A stretch of DNA of 64,000 nt from Nitrospira sp. (GTDB taxonomy: Bacteria > Nitrospirota > Nitrospiria > Nitrospirales > Nitrospiraceae), in NCBI GenBank assembly GCA_022842445.1, contig JALHPO010000006.1, positions 62,001 to 126,000 on the forward strand, written 5' to 3'. Position 1 is the stretch's first letter. Every line of letters begins with the position of its first letter. The position numbers and the translations under genes were made by a program. This document shows, piece after piece, positions 14,505-23,841 of the stretch. The notes under the pieces were generated by a model. It worked only from the letters and a program-made list of their open reading frames with translations. It was not told the DNA's origin and ran no database searches.

Positions 14505-16519
14505 AGCGGCAACCAGATATGGATCTCCGTGCCATCGCCCACTCTCGTCCTGACGCGGAACGTGCCCTGAAGTGCTCTCACACGCTCCTCCATGCTGATC
14601 AAACCAAGCCCTTTCCTGGGTGCGGCACATTCCAGGCTCTCGATTCCACGTCCGTCGTCGTGGACACAAAGGCCCACGCCCTTGCCGGTCCCCAGAAACC
14701 GCACCAGCACATTGGTCGCGCCTGCGTGTTTCTGCACGTTGTTCAGACCTTCCTGCAATACGCGATAAAGACAGAGCGCCTGTGCGCCTGAAATGGCATG
14801 GGGCGGATCCCGAACAATGAGTTCGGTCTTCAAACCAGTCCGTGCAGCGAACTCATCGACCTGCTCACGGACCGCCGCTTCAAGCCCCAGATGTTCCAGG
14901 ATCCAGGGGTGAAGGTGATGCGACACATGCTGGAGATCCGTCGCGAGGCGCTCCGCTGAGTCTCCCAAATGCTGAAGCTGCGAGCCGCTCGACGGAGCAA
15001 CGCCCTGCACATCCTCTTGAACCATGCGCAAGTCGATGGCAAGCGAGATCAGACGTTGCGTGAAGTCGTCGTGGAGGTCCTGGGCGATTCTCCGCCGTTC
15101 CTCTTCCTGGGCTTGCAGCAGCCTGGCGCTCAGATCCTGCAGTAGTCCTTCCTTCTTACGTACGACCGCCTCCGACTGCTTGAGTTGGGTTACATCGCCT
15201 AGCAAGATGAATAGGCCTGTGACATGCCCTTCCTCATTTCGATCCGGCACGTAGTGCGCCGAGAACCACCGCTCGCCGACTCCAGGCACCGGCGATTCAT
15301 ACTCAAACGATATCTGCTGTCCGTCGAGCGACGCTTCCAGATGCGGCTGGACCATCGCATAACTTTCCGGGCTTAGCAGTTCCTGCATGGTCAATCCCAG
15401 GATCTGATCGGCAGGTCGTTGAAGCAACTTTTCATACTGCTTATTGACGAACCGATAGCACTGATCTCGATCGACATAACCGAAGCACGCCGGCACATTG
15501 TCGGCCAGTGTGCGGAATTCGCGTTCTCGACGCCGCAATGCCTCCTCGGCTTCCTTGCGCCACGTAATGTCCATCTCCGCACCAGCCATCCGGACCACCT
15601 GTCCCTGTTCGTCCCAGACGGCGACTCCCCGGTCGAGCACCCACATCCATGTTCCGTCCTTTCGCTGCATGCGGTATTCTTCCCAGAACTCAGGCCGTTG
15701 CTGCTTCCAATAGGCGTCGAGCTTCTCCATGACGCGTGCCCGATCCTCCGGATGAATCCTTTCCGACCACACCTTGCTGGATTCCAGGCTGTCCTGCTCG
15801 TCAAACCCATGCATTGCTTTCCAGCGAAGAGAAAAGGAAACACGATCATGGAGGACATCCCAATCCCACACGCCGTCGTTGGTCGCGCGCATGACCAAGC
15901 CCCAGCGCTCATTGGCCAGCGCCAGTTCGGCACTCGCATTTTTCAAGTCCTCCTCGGCCCGCTTGCGCTCACTGATCTCGAGGAGCGCCATCCGCCAGTT
16001 GGTGATACGCCCGGACTTGTCACGCATCGCGAGGCTCTTGAGCAAGAGCCAACAGGAAACACCGGACTCGCTGTGCAGCCGCACCTCACAGAAATGTGGC
16101 GCGCCCCCCTCCAAGACATCCCGTACATGATGGGCGAAGGAGTCTTGGTCCTCGCGCGCAATGAATCGCTCGAAGGACTGCCCTCTCAGCTTGTCCCTGC
16201 TGAAACCCAGCAATGTTCCGGCCGTGCTGTTGGCCTCCAGGATGTTCCCCTGCCAGTCCAGCATGAGATGGCCGACGGGGGAAAAATCGTAGAGGTCCGC
16301 ATACCGGTCACGTGCGGCTTGGAGCTCCGCTTGCGTCCGGCGCAGCTCGTCGTTCTGCATCTCCAGCTCGAGCTGATGGACCTGCAACTCGTACACGAGC
16401 CATTGCACGTCCTTGGTCGGCATGGCGGCGACGTCACGCCTTGTCGTCCGGAGCAGTTCCTCCGCCTGCTGACGGAGTGCGGGCGTCTTCGCTGCTCTGG
16501 CCGGTCTCTTCGCCTTCAC
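14480..16519 (-). CDS. multi-PAS sensor histidine kinase (HisKA_3, NarX type)
   Basis: A 679-residue cytoplasmic sensor kinase. After a helical, coiled-coil start (residues ~1-75) come three PAS/PAC units: DLYDFSPVGHLMLDWQGNI.., WGLVMRATNDGVWDWDVL.. and FRTLADNVPACFGYVDRDQ... The dimerisation domain has the phospho-acceptor His in EEERRRIAQDLHDDFTQRL, the NarX/DegS type. The HATPase domain has VLQEGLNNVQKHAGA (N box) and VHDDGRGI (G1). No transmembrane helix is seen, so it senses an internal or diffusible signal such as redox or light. It should pass phosphate to the regulator coded immediately downstream. Confidence 0.9.
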   Translation of the reverse strand: MKAKRPARAAKTPALRQQAEELLRTTRRDVAAMPTKDVQWLVYELQVHQLELEMQNDELRRTQAELQAARDRYADLYDFSPVGHLMLDWQGNILEANSTAGTLLGFSRDKLRGQSFERFIAREDQDSFAHHVRDVLEGGAPHFCEVRLHSESGVSCWLLLKSLAMRDKSGRITNWRMALLEISERKRAEEDLKNASAELALANERWGLVMRATNDGVWDWDVLHDRVSFSLRWKAMHGFDEQDSLESSKVWSERIHPEDRARVMEKLDAYWKQQRPEFWEEYRMQRKDGTWMWVLDRGVAVWDEQGQVVRMAGAEMDITWRKEAEEALRRREREFRTLADNVPACFGYVDRDQCYRFVNKQYEKLLQRPADQILGLTMQELLSPESYAMVQPHLEASLDGQQISFEYESPVPGVGERWFSAHYVPDRNEEGHVTGLFILLGDVTQLKQSEAVVRKKEGLLQDLSARLLQAQEEERRRIAQDLHDDFTQRLISLAIDLRMVQEDVQGVAPSSGSQLQHLGDSAERLATDLQHVSHHLHPWILEHLGLEAAVREQVDEFAARTGLKTELIVRDPPHAISGAQALCLYRVLQEGLNNVQKHAGATNVLVRFLGTGKGVGLCVHDDGRGIESLECAAPRKGLGLISMEERVRALQGTFRVRTRVGDGTEIHIWLPLEDVTGES

Positions 16520-16567
16520 ATCGTCCCTTTCAATGAGAGCGCGAGTTTGAGACTCACGCTGTGGGGT

Positions 16568-17431
16568 TCATGCTATCCGCCCCATACCCTTCGCTTCCGC
16601 CACGACGTCCCGATCCGTGATCTCCCCCATGGCGAGCAGAATTCTGCCCGCCATTGCCGCGTCCTGTTCGAGACGCCGGCCATTGAGCACCAGCTTCTTG
16701 CGGCCCACCTGCGGGAACGCATTGTCGAGGATGAAGTCCCGAAACGACGTGCGATCCGGCAGAACCTCCTCGAGGAGTGACCGTAAGTCAGAATTGTTCC
16801 AGGCCCCGTTGCACAGATGATAGAGGAGCTGCTGCTCGACTTCGCGCGGTGTCAATCGAAACGCCCGGTAGAAGGACTGATTGGCCGAAACGACGCGGAG
16901 CTGCTCGTCCAGGATGAGCAGCGGTTCGCGCAAGGTCTCCACAATGCTTTCGGCCAACCTGCGCGCCGCCTGTGAGGTCCGCTCCGCGTCCTTCAGCTTG
17001 GTGATGTCCAGAAACGTCAGCACGAGCCCGTCGATGAGGTTCTTGGAGGTGCGATAGGGCACGATCCGCATGAAGAACCAACCGCCGTCGGAGGCCCGGA
17101 CTTCGCGCTCCCGCATGACGAGCTTCCTGAGCACATCCCGCGCGTCCTCTACCATCCGGTCATAGGCCAGCTTCGACACAATGTCCGACAGCGGGCGTCC
17201 GACGTCGACGACGATCAGATTGCTCACCCGCGTCGCTGCCGAGGTGAACCGTTTGATGCGCAACTCGTTGTCCAGGACAATGGTGGCGACCTCTGTGCTG
17301 TTCAAGAGATTCTGCAAGTCGTCGCTCGCATTCTCGAGAGCATCGACACCCGCGGCTGAGCGATGAGAATAGAGTGAAAAAAGATTAGTGTATGCCGATT
17401 TTACACGCCAAACAAGATCACGGGGGCTCAT
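16568..17431 (-). CDS. PAS-domain protein resembling the C-terminal part of CheB/CheR-PAS fusions
   Basis: A 287-residue protein. Residues ~29-150 (LENASDDLQNLLNSTEVATI, then LRIKRFTSAATRVSNLI and DVGRPLSDIVSKL) match the PAS_10-like region following the methylesterase and methyltransferase domains in CheB/CheR hybrid proteins. A second PAS follows at ~165-225 (VETLREPLLILDEQLRVVSANQSFYRAF). CheB, CheR and kinase domains are absent. The frame is open and has an ATG at 17431, so it may be a working stand-alone sensor or the remnant of a longer gene. It lies 48 bp upstream of the kinase gene in the same direction. Confidence 0.7.
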   Translation of the reverse strand: MSPRDLVWRVKSAYTNLFSLYSHRSAAGVDALENASDDLQNLLNSTEVATIVLDNELRIKRFTSAATRVSNLIVVDVGRPLSDIVSKLAYDRMVEDARDVLRKLVMREREVRASDGGWFFMRIVPYRTSKNLIDGLVLTFLDITKLKDAERTSQAARRLAESIVETLREPLLILDEQLRVVSANQSFYRAFRLTPREVEQQLLYHLCNGAWNNSDLRSLLEEVLPDRTSFRDFILDNAFPQVGRKKLVLNGRRLEQDAAMAGRILLAMGEITDRDVVAEAKGMGRIA

Positions 17432-17530
17432 ATCTTTTCCTTATTGAACTGGTAAGTTCCCTAGTTCTCACGGCTCATTCTTCCGCCTATCGTGTGACCC
17501 GGCATCTCACCCCGTCCGGAGAGAAAGCAT

Positions 17531-17998
17531 ATGAAAACCCAGACTTGCACTGTCGAAGATAAGATCCTCCATGTCTTACAGAGAACAGGCCCCTGCAGCC
17601 TGGACAACGTCGTTCAGCAACTTCTGCATCATGACTGGAGCGAGGTGTTTTCCGCCGTGGACCGGATGTCGCGGGACGGCCGGATCGTGCTCCGCCGCGA
17701 CCCGCAATCATCGGAATACCATCTGTCTCTCTCGTTATCGCATCCCGCGCATGCGGTGCGTATCACATCCATACCGGTGCGTTTCTGCGTCGGATGCGGA
17801 TACCTCTGCGATGAGATTTGCCCGGAAGGCGGGCAGGCCCAATGGATGGACGCGCACCAGTACCTGACCAAATATCGGCTTTATTGGAGCCTTCTCGCCA
17901 GAATCGAGGATGTCTGCCCGCATTGCGCGCGTGTGTTGGCCTGCGCCCATCGCCGTATTCCTACCGAAACGGCAACAGCGGCGACCGTCGCGACGTGA
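17531..17998 (+). CDS. hypothetical protein, winged-helix-like start and Cys-rich end
   Basis: A 155-residue protein not recognised by name. The N-terminal half (EDKILHVLQRTGPCSLDNVV, then LHHDWSEVFSAVDRMSRDGRIVL in part) has the pattern of a small winged helix. The second half has cysteine pairs in RFCVGCGYLCDEIC and VCPHCARVLAC, which could hold zinc or an iron-sulfur cluster. It may be a metal-dependent regulator; this is inference. A GGAGAG site lies a few bases before the ATG. It is divergent from the PAS protein gene, with 99 bp between. Confidence 0.7.
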   Translation: MKTQTCTVEDKILHVLQRTGPCSLDNVVQQLLHHDWSEVFSAVDRMSRDGRIVLRRDPQSSEYHLSLSLSHPAHAVRITSIPVRFCVGCGYLCDEICPEGGQAQWMDAHQYLTKYRLYWSLLARIEDVCPHCARVLACAHRRIPTETATAATVAT

Positions 17999-18195
17999 CG
18001 GAAACCCAGGCTGCTCCGGACCACCGCAGATCTCTTGCCACGCGCAACCGGCACACCCAGAGGCCGGACGCGCGCGCCGAAAAGACCGCTCAGGCCATCA
18101 ACATCGTTCCGTATCTATGTGCTCTTCACGAGAAGTCTGCGCCGCTTCGATGGCGGTGGGTTGAACGCCTCGGCGGCCTCGCGGAGGCCTGCGCG

Positions 18196-18762
18196 TTATT
18201 TCTTCTTTCCCCTCATTCGAGGTGCAGGTTTCGACGCGAGGGACTTTTCCGGTCCCTCCCACGTCACCCGGACCATCATGTCGCGATGCGCCCACTTGTA
18301 GGCCGCCTTCCCTTTGTACGATCGCACCAGCGCGCGCCCGATGCGCTGCGCCAACCGGTCATTAGTCGTCTGCACCTCCAACTCCTGCTTGCGCCTGACA
18401 ATCTTCAGCACTCGATCGAGCGGATTCACCGATACGGCGCGTGTTTCCACATTGGCGATCAATCCCCTGATCTCAGCCTCATAATCCGGCAGATGCGACC
18501 ACGTTAAGGTCACGATGCCTTCGGGATAGTCGTCCTTGATTTTCTGGCAGGCCGGACACACCAGCTTCTGTGTGCGAGGGGATGCCGCCAGCTTGGCAGC
18601 CTGAACCTCATCGAAATGCCACCGCTTGTCTGCATAAATCGCCAGACACTTCCGGCAGATTGTGGGCCCTTTCGGGGCCTTGAGCATCGCGTAGGGATCT
18701 TGCTTGGGAGATTCCTTCTTCTTGTACGATGTGCCATAACGTTTGCCTAGCCTTGTGCTCAT
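18196..18762 (-). CDS. BCAM0308-like zinc-ribbon protein
   Basis: A 188-residue protein with two CxxC pairs: ICRKCLAIY near residue 36 and LVCPACQKIKDDYPEGIV near residue 69. It is a basic protein (PAPRMRGKKK tail). The layout matches the conserved BCAM0308-type family, which has zinc-ribbon and NMD3-like character, but the function is unknown. The C-terminal third contains QTTNDRLAQRIGRALVRSYKGKA. It stands between a cysteine-rich hypothetical and the oxidoreductase operon, 75 bp downstream of the latter. A ribosome-related role is possible but unproven. Confidence 0.65.
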   Translation of the reverse strand: MSTRLGKRYGTSYKKKESPKQDPYAMLKAPKGPTICRKCLAIYADKRWHFDEVQAAKLAASPRTQKLVCPACQKIKDDYPEGIVTLTWSHLPDYEAEIRGLIANVETRAVSVNPLDRVLKIVRRKQELEVQTTNDRLAQRIGRALVRSYKGKAAYKWAHRDMMVRVTWEGPEKSLASKPAPRMRGKKK

Positions 18763-18837
18763 GGGTGTCTCTCCTCTTTAAGAAAATAATCGACCAGTGA
18801 CTCAACTTGAGCGCGTCGGTCGCTGACGCGGCCATTC

Positions 18838-20463
18838 TTATTTCATGTCCTTAACCATATCGATCGCCCCGCAGGGACATTCCTCGGCGCAAAGCCCGCA
18901 GCCTTTGCAGTAGTCGTAATTGAACGCAAACCGGTTGCCTGCCCCCAGTTTGATGACGGCATTGTCCGGACAGACGGCATAGCAGTTGTCGCACTCGAAG
19001 CAATTGCCGCAGGACAGACAGCGGCGCGCCTCCAGCAATGCGGTATCGGCATCCAACCCGCCGACCATTTCCTCGAAGCTCGCGCGGCGCCTGGCTGTAG
19101 CCAACACCGGCTGTTTGGACTGCTCCGCGTCGGTATAGTACCAGGTGTTCAACCGGTCGAACATGGCAAGCGGATGTGCCGAGGACTTCACATACTGCGT
19201 CCCGCGCAAATAGGCGTCGATATGACGGGCGGCCCGTTTCCCATGACCGGTCGCCATGCTCACGGACTGCTCACCGGGGACCATGTCCCCGCCGGCAAAC
19301 AAGCCAGGATGGCCGGTCATCATATGTTCGTCGACCTCGATGGTGCCGTCGTCATGAAGACGAATTCCCGACAGGTTCCTCAGGAATCCGGTATCCGCCT
19401 TCTGTCCCAGCGCGAGCACTACCGTATCGGCTTCGATGGTTTCGAACCGGCCAGTGGGCTTCGGTTTGCCCTCCTTGTCTACTTCCATCACCTCCAGAGT
19501 CAACTTCTCGCCGGCCGCCTTGGCGATGCTGCGCAACCAGTGGAACAACACCCCCTCTTCGCGCGCTTCGGTGATCTCCTCCTTGAACGAAGGGGCATGG
19601 GCCTGGTCCCGCCGATAGATGATGACCGGTTCCGCGCCCAGCCGCTCAGCCGTACGAGCCACATCGATTGCCGTGTTGCCTCCGCCGTATACCGCCACGC
19701 GGCGGCCGAGTTTGATCGGCGACGCGCCGTCCATGCTGCGGAGAAACGTCGCGGCGTCGAGCAGGCGTTTGGCGTCGAACCCCGGAATGTCGATACGCCG
19801 GGCCAGGTGGGCGCCGACCGCGAGGAACGTGGCGTGGAAGCCCCCTTCTTTGATCGGCGCATCGAGATCCTCGATCTTCGAATTGAGCCGGATCGCGACC
19901 CCCATGGCTTCGAGTCGTGCCGCTTCCGCATCGACAATCTCACGCGGCAGACGGTAGGCGGGAATGCCATATCGCATCATGCCGCCGACTCTGGCCGACG
20001 CTTCACAGATCGTGACCGCATGGCCCATCCTGGTCAGGTGATAGGCGGCCGACAGGCCGCTCGGGCCGGCCCCGACGATCAAGACGCGCTTGCCCGTCGG
20101 AGGAGCGCATCGCACCTGCCATCCATGCTTGATCGCCTGATCGCCGAGAAATCGTTCCACCGCATGGATGCTCACGGCCTGGTCCAGTTGCCCACGATTA
20201 CACGAACTCTCGCAGGGGTGGTAACAGACGCGCCCGTGAATCGCCGGCATCGGATTGTCCTCCATGAGCCGGCGCCAGGCTGCTTCATAGGCTCCCTCTT
20301 CCGCGTGATAGAGCCAGGCTTGAATGTTCTCACCGGCAGGACAGGCGTGGTTGCAGGGCGGCAGCCGATCGACATAGACCGGCTTCATCGTGCGCCAGTT
20401 CCCGGTGTGATTGGCCAGACTACTGTTCGGATCGAGCGTAATGGCGAAGGGCTTGCGGTCCAT
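18838..20463 (-). CDS. GltD-like FAD oxidoreductase with C-terminal 2[4Fe-4S] ferredoxin domain
   Basis: A 541-residue electron-transfer subunit. It starts with a Cys-rich helical domain (PPCNHACPAGENIQAW, CYHPCESSCNRGQLD). Two Rossmann folds follow: FAD site VLIVGAGPSGLSAAYHLTR and NAD(P) site RVAVYGGGNTAIDVARTA. At the end are two clusters: CLSCGNCFECDNCYAVCPDN and CKGCGLCAEECPCGAIDM. It should move electrons between reduced ferredoxin sites and NAD(P). The gene is the last of the operon, 10 bp after the beta-subunit gene. The ATG at 20463 fits that spacing; the longer frame overlaps the upstream gene. Confidence 0.88.
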   Translation of the reverse strand: MDRKPFAITLDPNSSLANHTGNWRTMKPVYVDRLPPCNHACPAGENIQAWLYHAEEGAYEAAWRRLMEDNPMPAIHGRVCYHPCESSCNRGQLDQAVSIHAVERFLGDQAIKHGWQVRCAPPTGKRVLIVGAGPSGLSAAYHLTRMGHAVTICEASARVGGMMRYGIPAYRLPREIVDAEAARLEAMGVAIRLNSKIEDLDAPIKEGGFHATFLAVGAHLARRIDIPGFDAKRLLDAATFLRSMDGASPIKLGRRVAVYGGGNTAIDVARTAERLGAEPVIIYRRDQAHAPSFKEEITEAREEGVLFHWLRSIAKAAGEKLTLEVMEVDKEGKPKPTGRFETIEADTVVLALGQKADTGFLRNLSGIRLHDDGTIEVDEHMMTGHPGLFAGGDMVPGEQSVSMATGHGKRAARHIDAYLRGTQYVKSSAHPLAMFDRLNTWYYTDAEQSKQPVLATARRRASFEEMVGGLDADTALLEARRCLSCGNCFECDNCYAVCPDNAVIKLGAGNRFAFNYDYCKGCGLCAEECPCGAIDMVKDMK

Positions 20464-20473
20464 CTTGGCGTCC

Positions 20474-21463
20474 CTATTCCAGCAAACCGTAAAACGAGAT
20501 GTTGGCATCGGCGATCGCTTGGAGCGAGGCAATCGCCTCGCTGTTCCGCCGTGGCTCGAAGAGATGTTTGAATCGGGCTTGCAATTCGAGATAACGTTCG
20601 ACCGGAACCTTGTGCCGGATCAACGTGCGGCCGATGACGACTCCCGATTTCGCTTCGAACAAGGGAAACAGGCCGGACTCCACCGCCATTCGGGCCACTC
20701 TCATGGTGTGCGCAGGGTCAGACCCCCAGCCGAGCGGACAGGGCACGTGGATATGGATGTAGCGCGCGCCTGTCATACCCATCGCTGTGGTGACCTTCGC
20801 TTCCAGATCGTGCAGATCCGCTACGGAGGCCGTGGCCACATAGGAAATGCCGTGCGCCATTGCGATGCGGGGCACGTTCTTGCCAGTTCCCAACAGATTG
20901 CCCGGGGCCCCGCCGACCGCCTGGGTCGTGTTCGTGCGGGCGAAAGGCGGCGTCGCGCCGGATCGCTGAATGCCGGTATTCATGTAGGCTTCGTTGTCGT
21001 AACAGAGATAGAGCACGTCATCGTTCCGTTCGAACATACCGGAGAGGCAGCCGAATCCGATATCCACCGTGGCTCCGTCGCCTCCCTGGGCAATGACGTG
21101 CACGTCGCCGCGTCCCTTCGCGCGCAACGCGGCTGCCACGCCGCTCGCGACCGCCGGGGCGTTGCCGAACAGCGAATGCATCCAGGGAATCTGCCAGGCA
21201 CTTTCGGGATAAGGACTGGAGAACACTTCGAGACAACCGGTGGCATTGATCGCGATCAACCGATTGCGCGAAGCGCGCATCGCGGCATCGATGGCGTAGC
21301 GGGCACCCAGCGCCTCGCCGCATCCCTGGCAGGCGCGGTGGCCCGAGTTCAGAGAATTCGTGCGATCCATTCGGGACTGCACCGTGCGAGCTTCCTCGTC
21401 GAGCAGGCGGTTCCCGGCCGTATAGGTGCCGGTCTGATAGAACTTGATGCGTTGCGTCGGCAT
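20474..21463 (-). CDS. porB: 2-oxoacid:ferredoxin oxidoreductase, beta subunit
   Basis: A 329-residue thiamine-diphosphate subunit. The N-terminal GHRACQGCGEALGARYAID carries the cluster-binding CxxC. The TPP motif is GDGATVDIGFGCLSGMFERN, followed by YDNEAYMNTGIQRSGATPP, typical of pyruvate-type enzymes. Together with the alpha and gamma subunits it would form or use pyruvate or another 2-oxoacid with CoA and ferredoxin. In Nitrospira this reaction supports the reductive TCA cycle, which is known biology. The substrate is not certain from sequence. The gene starts 11 bp after the alpha subunit gene. Confidence 0.9.
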   Translation of the reverse strand: MPTQRIKFYQTGTYTAGNRLLDEEARTVQSRMDRTNSLNSGHRACQGCGEALGARYAIDAAMRASRNRLIAINATGCLEVFSSPYPESAWQIPWMHSLFGNAPAVASGVAAALRAKGRGDVHVIAQGGDGATVDIGFGCLSGMFERNDDVLYLCYDNEAYMNTGIQRSGATPPFARTNTTQAVGGAPGNLLGTGKNVPRIAMAHGISYVATASVADLHDLEAKVTTAMGMTGARYIHIHVPCPLGWGSDPAHTMRVARMAVESGLFPLFEAKSGVVIGRTLIRHKVPVERYLELQARFKHLFEPRRNSEAIASLQAIADANISFYGLLE

Positions 21464-21474
21464 CGTTGGTCCTT

Positions 21475-22728
21475 CTAAGTCGTCCTGGCTCCGATGGCAT
21501 TGACCGCGCGAAGCACCTGCTCCGCGACAGGGCCCGCTCGCCGCTGCTCACGCCTGCGGGACTGTTCGGCGTCGATCACCGTCGTGTTGAGATCCAAAAA
21601 GTGCGGCTCATTCAATCGCTCTGCGCGGGCCTCGATCACCATCCGCTTCAGCGAAGCAATCGAGATGGACCGCCCACCCAATCCCGCAATGACCGTGTGC
21701 ACGGGAACGGCTGAACCTTGCAGCGCCATGCGAATGTCGACTGACACGATCCCCCCCATTCCCACGGCGAGATCTTTTTCGACCACGATCGCGCGCGAGA
21801 CGCCTTCCAGCGCGGCGCGGAGCTGCAACGAAGGAAAGGGCCGATAGCATCCGATTTTCACGCAGCCGGCCGCGATCCCTTCGAGACGCAGCTCGTCGAC
21901 GGCGTCTTTGATCGTGCCGATCACCGAACCGAGCGCGATCACGGCGATGTCGGCATCCTCCATGCGATAGGGCGTGCACAGGCCTCCGCTGAGCCGATGG
22001 AACTGTCGCTCGAAGTCGCCGGCTACTTCCGGGACCAGCGCGAGCGCGCGGAGCTGTTGCTGGTACGCCAGGTACTTCACTTCGGTAAACGCTTCTGGCC
22101 CGACCATCGAACCGATCGAGATGGGATCGCTCGGATCGAGCACTTGGACAGGAGAAAAAGGAGGAAGAAACGCATCGACGAGATTCTGGTCCGGCACATC
22201 CACAGGCTCATACGCGTGTGTCAGAATGTACCCGTCCATGCAGACCATCACCGGACTGCTCAGCTGCTCCGCCAACTGAAACGCTTGGATGTGAAGGTCC
22301 GCGGCTTCTTGATTCGTTTCCGCATAGAGCTGAATCCATCCCGCATCACGCAGGGCCATGCTGTCGGAATGGTCGTTCCAGATATTGATCGGCGCTCCGA
22401 CTGCGCGGTTCGCGATCGTCATCACGATCGGCAATCCGAGTCCGGCCGCGTTGTACACCGCCTCGGCCATGAACAGGAGTCCTTGGCTGGTCGTGGCCGT
22501 GTACGTCCTCGCGCCGGCCGCCGAGGCCCCGATCAAAACGCTGAGCGCCGCGAATTCGGACTCCACGTTCAGATACTGGCAACGTCCGGCATCGCCCTGT
22601 TTGACCATGCGCGACAACCGCTCCACGATATGGGTCTGCGGCGAGATCGGATAGGCGGCAATGACCTCAGGCCGGCACAACACAACCGCTTCGGCCACGG
22701 CCTGCGACCCCTCAATTTGCGCGCGCAT
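21475..22728 (-). CDS. porA: 2-oxoacid:ferredoxin oxidoreductase, alpha subunit
   Basis: A 417-residue subunit with the pyrimidine-binding domain signature EVIAAYPISPQTHIVERLS at the start and SQGLLFMAEAVYNAAGLGLP inside. The C-terminal domain II (EGIAAGCVKIGCYRPFPS) and the EKDLAVGMGG region match pyruvate:ferredoxin oxidoreductase alpha chains. GGGAG six bases before the ATG at 22728 selects that start, which overlaps the end of the gamma subunit gene by 17 bp. The overlap suggests coupled translation. The long frame start at 22749 is less likely. Confidence 0.9.
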   Translation of the reverse strand: MRAQIEGSQAVAEAVVLCRPEVIAAYPISPQTHIVERLSRMVKQGDAGRCQYLNVESEFAALSVLIGASAAGARTYTATTSQGLLFMAEAVYNAAGLGLPIVMTIANRAVGAPINIWNDHSDSMALRDAGWIQLYAETNQEAADLHIQAFQLAEQLSSPVMVCMDGYILTHAYEPVDVPDQNLVDAFLPPFSPVQVLDPSDPISIGSMVGPEAFTEVKYLAYQQQLRALALVPEVAGDFERQFHRLSGGLCTPYRMEDADIAVIALGSVIGTIKDAVDELRLEGIAAGCVKIGCYRPFPSLQLRAALEGVSRAIVVEKDLAVGMGGIVSVDIRMALQGSAVPVHTVIAGLGGRSISIASLKRMVIEARAERLNEPHFLDLNTTVIDAEQSRRREQRRAGPVAEQVLRAVNAIGARTT

Positions 22729-23311
22729 GGAGCACTCCCTTGTCATCACGCAACCGACTCACCACGAGGTCATGCGCCTCCCTGGCGGCATCGGCGTTCC
22801 TCGCGCCGAGCGAACCGGGAAACTTTTGGCGAATCGCTGAGACGACAGACTCGATCTTGATCGCCCCTGTTGCCGCGGCGAATCCTCCCAGCAACGGGGT
22901 GTTCGCAATGGGGCGTTTCATGTGCTTCACGCCGATGTCCCCGGCGGGCACGACGCATACGTGCCCGTGCGGAAACGTGTTCAGAAATTCATCGAGCCCC
23001 AGTTCTTCCACGGAACGTGTCGAATTGATCAAGACATAGCCCTGGGTCGACAATCCTCCGAAGACATCGACCTGGTGAAGCAGGGTGGGATCCTGCACGA
23101 TCACCACATCGGGTTGCGTGACCGCTTCACGGGTGCGGATCACCCGCTCATCGATGCGGCAGAAGGCCGTCACCGGCGCCCCCATCCGTTCCGATCCGAA
23201 ACTGGGAAAAGCCTGAGCATACCGGCCGTCGGTGAATGCGGCCATCGAGAGCAGCTCTGCCGCCGTGACCACGCCTTGTCCCCCTCGACCGTGAATGCGG
23301 ACCTGCATCAT
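22712..23311 (-). CDS. porG: 2-oxoacid:ferredoxin oxidoreductase, gamma subunit
   Basis: A 199-residue subunit, MMQVRIHGRGGQGVVTAAEL at the start being the conserved CoA-domain signature (GxGGQGv). FPSFGSERMGAPVTAF and DPTLLHQVDVFGG are further family motifs. It is the first gene of the porG-porA-porB-gltD-like operon, with all four genes in one direction and overlaps or gaps of at most 11 bp. No separate ferredoxin-like delta gene exists; that role is filled by the ferredoxin tail of the GltD-like subunit. Confidence 0.9.
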   Translation of the reverse strand: MMQVRIHGRGGQGVVTAAELLSMAAFTDGRYAQAFPSFGSERMGAPVTAFCRIDERVIRTREAVTQPDVVIVQDPTLLHQVDVFGGLSTQGYVLINSTRSVEELGLDEFLNTFPHGHVCVVPAGDIGVKHMKRPIANTPLLGGFAAATGAIKIESVVSAIRQKFPGSLGARNADAAREAHDLVVSRLRDDKGVLHARAN

Positions 23312-23841
23312 ATGTTCGGCTCCTCACGGACGCCTAAGCCCCCATATTGGACCCGACGATTGACCGACGGCCTCACCGGTAGCCATGGAGCCGCCGGAGG
23401 CGACAGCTAGAAACCCGATGTGACAATGAAGTACCTCATCGGCATGGCTCCTCCGATAGTTGAAGTCCGGAGCTTTTCCGACATCTCTGCGCAATCCTCA
23501 TGCCATCATGCCGGCGGCCGATTTGAGCGTGATATCGCGTGAGTCGATTGAAAGAGCGGACGTTATGAAAGTGCTATGCCTCGGTCATCAGGCAAAACGC
23601 CCCAGATCCGGTGAACCCTCTGTTGCAAGATGCACCAGACACATTGATACCGGTCGCTACTGTCAGGCATGATCGGAAAAGCGGCTCCGACCGCCCAACC
23701 TTGATGGACCACGCACAGTTCCCCCGGTCTATCGGGAAGACCGGACCGTCTCATTCGATTGAACTGCCGGATCGTGGGGATGACGGCTGCGGTCTGTGAT
23801 GGTGCGGCCCCGGGATAGGGGTCGGCTGCGAAGGGACATCT
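23312..23841. other. gene-free divergent intergenic region, about 530 bp
   Basis: It separates the por operon (leftward) from the M50 protease gene (rightward), so promoters for both must lie here. Short frames such as 23460-23672 have no recognisable product. A weak inverted pair (CCATGGAGCC.. near 23384 and ..GGCTCCTCC near 23450) is visible. No clear sigma-70 boxes were identified by eye. Confidence 0.45.

Noticed and set aside
15419..16780. 453-codon open frame on the plus strand
   Set aside because: It is antisense to the histidine kinase gene and crosses its 5' end without any recognisable product.
19174..20571. 465-codon open frame on the plus strand
   Set aside because: It is antisense to the GltD-like gene and has a composition of His/Arg-rich shadow frames, with no domain.
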